Shown one piece after another: positions 54,768 to 64,000 of a DNA stretch of 64,000 nt (the first letter of the stretch is position 1; each line of letters opens with the position of its first letter). The position numbers were made by a program, and so were the translations under genes. Source of the stretch: Cupriavidus yeoncheonensis (lineage in GTDB: Bacteria; Pseudomonadota; Gammaproteobacteria; Burkholderiales; Burkholderiaceae); contig NZ_CAJPUY010000002.1 of assembly GCF_905397275.1 (NCBI RefSeq), forward strand, positions 1-64,000. Direction: 5' to 3'. The notes under the pieces were generated by a model. That model was not told the origin of the DNA. It searched no databases and saw only the letters and a list, made by a program, of their open reading frames with translations.

Positions 54768-55645
54768 GCTGCATACATCCACTGCAAGGTCTCTTCGAAT
54801 GCAGGCCTTTCCAGATCGGGGACTAGCTCATCCAGCTTCTTGGCAGAGCCAATCAACGTGCGGACTTCATTCTGACGGACGAATGCCGGATTGACACGGA
54901 CCTCGATCTCATATCCGGCCGCGCGCTCCATAGCCGCAATGATGTCGCGCAAACTATATGGGCGGCCGCTGCAAATATTGACCGTTTCCCCGCTTGCGGC
55001 CCCGCGCAACAGCGCAGCATAGGCACTCGCCACTGTACGCACATCGGAAAAATCGCGCGTCACATCTAGATTGCCGAGCTCAATGGATGCCTCGCGCCGC
55101 TTGAAATGGGACACGATCTTCGGCACCAGGAATTGGCCAGCCTGGCCGACTCCTGTGTAATTGAATGGTCTGGTCAGTATGATGGGGAGCCGGTCAAACC
55201 AAGTGCGCACCATGTACTCCATCGCCACTTTGCTCGTCGCGTAGTGGTTGACGGGCTGCGGCGATTGGCTTTCCTCAATCACGCCTTCACACGCGTTCCC
55301 ATACACGTTGGCGCTACTGGCTACAAGGATCTTCGCAGGCTCATGGCCAACGTCGGCGCAGGCCTGCAGCAAGTTCAACGTGCCAAGGACATTGACCCGG
55401 TAGAACGCTAGTGCATCTTCATGCGCGACAAAGCTGATAGCTGCGAGGTGCGCGATATAGTTCGGCCGATACTCGTCGATGACGCGTCGGCACTGTTCTA
55501 TATCCGTGATATCAAGCGCTACGTCGCCCACGCCGCCACCTTCAACGTCGGCACAGGTTTTCACCACAGCAATACCAGCTTGCTGCAGTGCGTCGCTGAG
55601 GTAGCGCCCTGTAAAACCTCGAGCTCCAGTGAGCATAGCGCGCAT
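54764..55645 (-). CDS. rmd: GDP-6-deoxy-4-keto-D-mannose reductase
   Basis: The 293-residue extended SDR reduces GDP-4-keto-6-deoxymannose to GDP-D-rhamnose. It has GARGFTGRYL at the N-terminus and the catalytic pattern ASSANVYGN plus YATSK (YxxxK). NYTGVGQ and NLDVTRDFSDV are also typical. I chose ATG 55645 because GGAG lies eight bases upstream; the frame is open further to 55708. A GDP-L-fucose synthase would be longer and different, and the company of a double GT4, gmd and Wzm/Wzt favours D-rhamnose. Confidence 0.85.
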   Translation of the reverse strand: MRAMLTGARGFTGRYLSDALQQAGIAVVKTCADVEGGGVGDVALDITDIEQCRRVIDEYRPNYIAHLAAISFVAHEDALAFYRVNVLGTLNLLQACADVGHEPAKILVASSANVYGNACEGVIEESQSPQPVNHYATSKVAMEYMVRTWFDRLPIILTRPFNYTGVGQAGQFLVPKIVSHFKRREASIELGNLDVTRDFSDVRTVASAYAALLRGAASGETVNICSGRPYSLRDIIAAMERAAGYEIEVRVNPAFVRQNEVRTLIGSAKKLDELVPDLERPAFEETLQWMYAA

Positions 55646-55664
55646 GGTTAGCTCCGTAGACACC

Positions 55665-59787
<4,123 letters not shown>

Positions 59788-59788
<1 letters not shown>

Positions 59789-60993
59789 CAGGAAGGCTCC
59801 CCGGAGATCTTATTTTCTGTGTGCAGCCGATTGATTAGTGCCGCCTTAAACATCTGTGCATCTTCGGTGAGATACGGGACGACCAGCACCTCATTAGCTA
59901 TAGCACCGCGGACGCGGCGCATCAACCAATCCCAAAACCCCGGGAATTGCCTGGCGATCCACCTGAGGATCGGGCGCAACCATGCCTGAGCCTGCACAAT
60001 CGGCACCAATGCCCTGATCACGCGTTTCGAGATTGCCAAAGCACTCGCTCTTGGCCGTCTGATTGCAGGCAGCGTATTGGCGAACGCCCGCAGCGGCTTG
60101 GTAAGTCTCCATGACGTACTACCATACACAGCATCGAGGCTGGCCTGCAATCTGCGGTTCTCGGTTCGCATCTGTTCGAGTTCCGTGCAGAGAGTCTCGT
60201 AACGTCGAACCACCTTGGCAAGGTCCGATTCCCGTTGTCTAGTTTGTCTTGCCATCTCCGCTCTTTCGGCTACATCGGCCTGCCGTTCCTCGACCCGACC
60301 CACAGAAACCATGCGATCAATAACGAAATCGTCAAATACGTTAGGGGGTACTCCGAATGCGCCTTCCAGATTCCGCTGCTCCTCGGCAACGTAAAAGCGA
60401 TTCAGTCCGTCGAAATAGACGAAGCTATATCCAGCCAACAGAACGGACGACTCCCACAGCTGATGATTCGGCTCGGTACTATTGGGCTTGGTGGCTTCCA
60501 CGACCAGCACCCAAGGACGCCAGACCTTCAAATTGAGGCCCTTCAGTACTGCGCCCTCGGCACCCTCCACATCAATTTTGAGAAAATGAACGGGGCCAGT
60601 TGCATAGCTGTCTAGAACGTTTGATAAGGTATCGACCTCGATTTGATGGGCGACCACATCAGTGCCACCGGCACGATATGCGTCGGCAACCGTAGGATCA
60701 AGCGTTGAAAGCCCGCGCTGCGGGACAGAGTAAAAGGAAGCTATCCCCTTGGACTCCCCTACCGCGATGGGCAAATTAACGTCCCGCGTTCGCGCCTCGC
60801 TGAGGCGACGCCAGTAGTCGTGCTCCGGTTCAATGTTGATACCCGACCAGCCGTGCTCGTAGAAAAGCCTCGTAACTGAGTCAACGTCCGGGTCATTCGC
60901 ACCAACGTCGACATAGAAGCCGTTGGAGACTTGCTTTAACGCGCGCCACAACACGATGTCTTCGAGGTTCTGCGCGTACGACGTAATGGTCAT
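59788..60993 (-). CDS. FkbM-family methyltransferase with C-terminal coiled coil
   Basis: The 401-residue protein has an FkbM domain at about 24-200 (FYVDVGANDPDVDSVTRLF; LKIDVEGAEGAVLKGL). A predicted coiled coil follows at about 232-290 (RQRESDLAKVVRRYETLCTE, EQMRTENRRLQASL). Then comes a STSWRLTKPLR motif often seen in glycan-assembly proteins, and an amphipathic tail. FkbM enzymes O-methylate sugars and other small molecules. ATG 60993 follows AAGG; the frame is open to 61041. It shares one base with the double-GT start (TGATG). The architecture resembles methyl-capping, coiled-coil chain-length proteins such as WbdD, without a kinase domain. Confidence 0.85.
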
Positions 60994-61275
60994 TACCTTA
61001 CTGTTCTGGACATGGGGGAGCCAGTGCCCGTTCTGGCACAAAGCATCCGGGACCTTGTTAGCTCAGCTCTAGGAATTGACCAGGAAGCCTGTCATCCCGG
61101 ACTGGCGCCCCCTCACATGGTGCTGACTCAACAAGGTGCAGACGAGCAGCGCGGACTTCGGTTCTTGCCGAAAAATAAGGCAACAACAGGCGGCTAGCTA
61201 ATGCATCAGGCGTTAGTGACGAACACACCGGACCGTTGCCATGAGGTATTACACCATTTACTCGTCCGAATTTTC

Positions 61276-62715
61276 CTAAACTACCCGACCATACGAATCT
61301 GCAAAGCGCACGATATCGTCTTCACCCAGGTACTCGCCACATTGCACCTCAATCAGCACGAGATCCATCACACCGGGATTAATCAACCGATGCTTATGCC
61401 CGGCCGGAATATAGGTAGACTGATTCGGTTGCAGCGAGATAATCTGCTCGCCGTTAACAACGTTGGCGGTCCCGCTCACCACAATCCAGTGCTCGCTGCG
61501 GTGGTGGTGCATTTGCAAAGACAGCTGCGCACCGGGCTTCACCACGATCCGCTTGATCTTGAAACGGTCACTCTCTTCCAGCACCGTGTACGTACCCCAT
61601 GGGCGGTGCGCTGTCTTATGGATCTTGTAGCTATCATGCCCGTTCTGCTTGAGCTGACCGACGATGTGCCTCACGTCTTGCGTACAATCGCGGTTTGCCA
61701 CCAGCAGCGCATCTGGGGTATCGACAATAATCAGATTGTCTACACCCACAGCACCGACCACTCGATCATCGCTCTTGATATAGCAATTGCTGACACCATG
61801 CAACAGCGCATCGCCATAGATACGATTACCCTGTGCATCCGGTGGCGTCAGTTCGCTAATGGAATGCCAAGAGCCGATATCACTCCATCCCATATTGCTC
61901 GGCACGACCGAGACGCGATCCGATTTCTCCATGATCGCGTAATCGATAGAGATGTCCGTGACACGCTTGAAGTGTGCCGCCTCGAGTTCCAGAGCGCGGC
62001 AACAATCAGCCGTCGAAACAGCACCAGCAGCAAAGCTGCCTTCACAAGCCCGAAGCAGGTCGGGAGTAAAGTGATTGAATTCCTTGAGGATGGTCTTCAC
62101 GCTGAAGCAGAACATCCCCGAGTTCCAAAGATGCGAGCCACCCGCAACGAGCGCCTCGGCGACGTCCAGCTTCGGCTTTTCGACGAACCGGACCACAGGA
62201 TGAACGCCGTCCAATCCTCGCTTCGTATCGAACTCGATATAGCCATAGCCAGTCTCGGGAGCGGTCGGGCGAATACCGAACGTCACGATGCGCCCTTCGG
62301 CCGCAGCCGCAGCCGCAGCATTCACTGCGGACTGGAACTGTTCGAGGTCTTCAATCAGGTGATCTGCAGGCAACACCAACATCACCGCATCCTCGCCGTG
62401 ATGCTGCTTGACCCAGCATGCCGCCGATGCCACTGCCCCTGCCGTATTCCGGCCAAACGGCTCAAGCACAAACCCAAGCGGAATGCGATCCTCATTCACC
62501 TCCTGGCACTCATCCCGAGTCAGGAAAAAAGTCTCCCGGTTTGTGACGACCACGACCTCTGGCACATCCTCAAACAAAGTCGCCCGCTTGAAAGTCTTCT
62601 GGAGCAGACTTTCCCCATCCGCAAGCTTCAGCAGCGGCTTGGGGAACGCCTCACGGGAAACCGGCCACAGCCTGGTTCCTGCCCCACCGGAGATAATGAC
62701 TGGAATGATTTGCAT
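61276..62715 (-). CDS. manC: Mannose-1-phosphate guanylyltransferase / mannose-6-phosphate isomerase
   Basis: This type II bifunctional enzyme has 479 residues. The nucleotidyltransferase domain (1-340) has VIISGGAGTRLWPVSREAFPK read across residues 6-26 and FVEKP. The C-terminal cupin (about 350-479) has the metal cluster QMHHHRSEHW. It makes GDP-mannose, the precursor for GDP-D-rhamnose through Gmd and Rmd. I start it at ATG 62715; the frame is open to 62847. A run of Ala codons (NAAAAAAAEGR) lies in the middle. It heads the module D operon; the next gene begins after a 282-base gap with no feature I recognise. Confidence 0.94.
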   Translation of the reverse strand: MQIIPVIISGGAGTRLWPVSREAFPKPLLKLADGESLLQKTFKRATLFEDVPEVVVVTNRETFFLTRDECQEVNEDRIPLGFVLEPFGRNTAGAVASAACWVKQHHGEDAVMLVLPADHLIEDLEQFQSAVNAAAAAAAEGRIVTFGIRPTAPETGYGYIEFDTKRGLDGVHPVVRFVEKPKLDVAEALVAGGSHLWNSGMFCFSVKTILKEFNHFTPDLLRACEGSFAAGAVSTADCCRALELEAAHFKRVTDISIDYAIMEKSDRVSVVPSNMGWSDIGSWHSISELTPPDAQGNRIYGDALLHGVSNCYIKSDDRVVGAVGVDNLIIVDTPDALLVANRDCTQDVRHIVGQLKQNGHDSYKIHKTAHRPWGTYTVLEESDRFKIKRIVVKPGAQLSLQMHHHRSEHWIVVSGTANVVNGEQIISLQPNQSTYIPAGHKHRLINPGVMDLVLIEVQCGEYLGEDDIVRFADSYGRVV

Positions 62716-62772
62716 GTTTGACCGCTTCTCTTGGCTTAGTCGCGAATTGTAACGGAGCGCTCCAGCCCCCCT

Positions 62773-62801
62773 GTAATAGCCGTGTAAATTTGTCTTGCCA
62801 G
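62773..62801 (-). promoter_or_regulatory. Candidate promoter of manC
   Basis: On the minus strand CTGGCA (62796-62801) and TATTAC (62773-62778) are 17 bases apart, about 60 bases before the manC ATG. It is a weak but correctly spaced sigma-70-like pair. Confidence 0.3.
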
Positions 62802-63562
62802 CTGTAAGGTTCGGCGCAAGCCGACCATCTGTACTTGCCAAGAGCACGCCGTACTGCTAGCACACAAATTTGAAACCGATCCCACCATCTAAAGACCCAA
62901 ACCGCTGCAACAAGCGACGCGAGCTTCACTCAACCGGGAGTGTAATTGTGAATTATGCATCACAAATAACAACTCCTACCGATACACGTGCTTACAGAAT
63001 CGGGGGAATGCGGGAGTTCAGCAAGAGCCGTTCCTGTCACCAATCGTGTAGCCCGCCAGCACAGCCGGGCGGAATTGCCTTTCACGATCAGTGTGCAAGG
63101 CTCGCGCTCTTGTCCCCGCCACATCCATTGGCACCATCACCATGTATGTGTATGCCGTTTGACGACAATTACATGAGGGCAGACTGCTCCACATCAACTA
63201 GCTCTAGAGCAGAGGGGTGGCGACTTTGCAGAGCAATCCTGCATGCGCTGACAAGACCAAGGGCCTGTGCACCAAGCGTTCAGACATCCAAAACGTGGTG
63301 CAGCCCAAGTCATCTAGCCGGCCCGATGGTCGGCTGTTGGCGCGAACCCAGTATTTTGGACGAACCTGCTCAAAGAAAGCAACCGCTTGCTCCAAGATGC
63401 GTCCTTGTCTGCCCGCAATAAGGGGGGCGATCACGAAGCTGCCACGCGGCTAGTTGTCCAGGCGAGACACACGGAGCCGCGAGGACCTTGAGGCCCTGGC
63501 CTGCCATCCGACGAATGGCGCAGCACTAGTGCAATGCCCAGCCAGACCATGCGCACCGGTTG

Positions 63563-63581
63563 CAGTTGTCGTAGACAACTG
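63563..63581. repeat. 8-bp perfect hairpin CAGTTGTC-GTA-GACAACTG
   Basis: Positions 63563-63570 and 63574-63581 pair perfectly around a 3-base loop, about 110 bases past the rfbC stop. No T-run follows. Confidence 0.8.
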
Positions 63582-63687
63582 GTTGTGGGCCAACGTCCTG
63601 CACACTTGGCCACTTTCTTGCCGGTAACTTGTATCGAGCAAGTGTCGAGTTACCTGCGTTCCCCATTCCACCGCGCGACTTCCTAGG

Positions 63688-64000
63688 TCACGCAAAGACT
63701 TCCGCCTCTGCCAACCGCCTGCCTGCTGCATCCTTGGCAGCAAGGACTGGCTGACCTTCAGTAGGCCATTCGATGCCAATCGTCTCATCACTCCAAAGAA
63801 GGCTGCGCTCATGCTCCGGGTACCAATAGTCAGTCGTCTTGTAGAGAAACTCCGCTGACTCGGAGAGGACTACGAAACCATGCGCAAACCCCTCAGGTAC
63901 CCAAAGCTGTTTCTTGTTGTCAGCGCTCAGCCTCACACCGACCCATTGTCCAAATGTCGGCGACGATCGGCGCAGATCTACGGCAACATCAAAGACTTCG
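63688..64000 (-). CDS. rfbC: dTDP-4-dehydrorhamnose 3,5-epimerase (5' end outside window)
   Basis: Only the C-terminal 104 residues are inside the window; the gene continues past position 64000. The family segments EVFDVAVDLRRSSPTFG, KKQLWVPEGFAHGFVVLS and YKTTDYWYPEHERSLLW are present, including the catalytic Tyr region. It catalyses the third step of dTDP-L-rhamnose synthesis. In most Gram-negative loci rfbC is the last of rfbBDAC, so the other three genes probably lie just to the right. Its L-rhamnose is chemically distinct from the GDP-D-rhamnose made by Gmd and Rmd. Confidence 0.93.
   Translation of the reverse strand, partial: EVFDVAVDLRRSSPTFGQWVGVRLSADNKKQLWVPEGFAHGFVVLSESAEFLYKTTDYWYPEHERSLLWSDETIGIEWPTEGQPVLAAKDAAGRRLAEAEVFA

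Larger units (their letters stand above)
62716..63687. other. Spacer between rfbC and manC
   Basis: This 972-base spacer has no supported gene. It contains the manC promoter candidate and a CAGTTGTC/GACAACTG hairpin. A GGTAACT...AGTTACC inverted repeat (63623-63629/63648-63654) just downstream of rfbC may end that transcript. Several short frames occur on both strands, but they have no ribosome sites or recognisable domains. One minus-strand frame (63204-63434) could be old transposon debris, which I cannot confirm. Confidence 0.5.

Noticed and set aside
62290..62330. Repeated Ala codons (GCCGCA type) in manC as a phase-variable tract
   Set aside because: The unit is six bases, so gain or loss would keep the frame, and the copy number is small; it is just a poly-Ala stretch.
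61201..62721. 506-codon plus-strand frame antisense to manC
   Set aside because: ManC motifs on the minus strand are complete. The plus-strand frame has no domain and no ribosome site.
62870..63421. 183-codon plus-strand frame in the rfbC/manC spacer
   Set aside because: It is Cys/Pro/Ser-rich, lacks a ribosome site and any domain, and fits chance.

Overview
The window is a high-GC proteobacterial chromosome segment, most likely from a PHB-storing member of the Burkholderiales such as Cupriavidus or Ralstonia. The genus is an inference. It rests on protein character (intracellular PHB depolymerase, acetoacetyl-CoA synthetase, the pcm-rhodanese-tolC-waaA order) and on base composition. A hand count of positions 17281-17340 gives 42/60 G+C.

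Positions 1-27.6 kb read as ordinary core chromosome. They hold a lytic transglycosylase, ubiD, a PHB and ketone-body pair (acetoacetyl-CoA synthetase and PhaZ), a glutathione transferase, a mutarotase-like protein and a tRNA-Gly(CCC). Next come a family 8 glycosyltransferase and an O-antigen ligase-like protein, then trmB, uppP, a DUF1439-type lipoprotein and a YkgJ-type protein. A TetR-MFP-RND efflux operon, pcm, a rhodanese and a TolC-like protein follow. A META-type lipoprotein, waaA, waaC and a phosphomannomutase/phosphoglucomutase close the block. Several of these genes (waaA, waaC, uppP, manB, waaL-like) feed the envelope pathway that fills the rest of the window.

Positions 27.6-64 kb form a large polysaccharide locus built from modules. 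(A) 27854-34133, plus strand: a polyisoprenyl-phosphate sugar-1-phosphate transferase, three GT4 glycosyltransferases and a Wzx-like flippase. (B) 34267-37616, minus strand: a tightly coupled trio of GT-C-like protein, polyprenyl-phosphate GT2 and small SMR-like protein. (C) 38442-49436, minus strand, markedly AT-richer (23/60 G+C at 43081-43140): an eight-gene, mostly overlapping operon. It encodes a membrane GT2, a FAD oxidoreductase, an SDR with a YxxxR active site, a TIM-barrel isomerase, an SMR-like protein, a second GT2, a GT-C protein and a 1520-residue GT4-GT4-coiled-coil-FkbM-C-domain protein. (D) 50820-62715, minus strand: a locus resembling the A-band or common-antigen D-rhamnan system, with manC, an FkbM-coiled-coil protein, a double GT4, gmd, rmd, two GT4s, wzm and wzt. 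(E) A partial rfbC at the right edge implies a dTDP-L-rhamnose operon just outside the window.

Modules B, C, D and E are separated by long non-coding spacers carrying a tandem repeat, a perfect 23-bp inverted repeat and a decayed IS21-type istB. This fits assembly by horizontal transfer. The best candidate for an undescribed system is module C. I propose that it makes, redox-edits, flips and transfers an unusual polyprenyl-linked sugar, and that its giant multidomain protein builds and methylates a glycan. Every step of that proposal is inferred from domain content.
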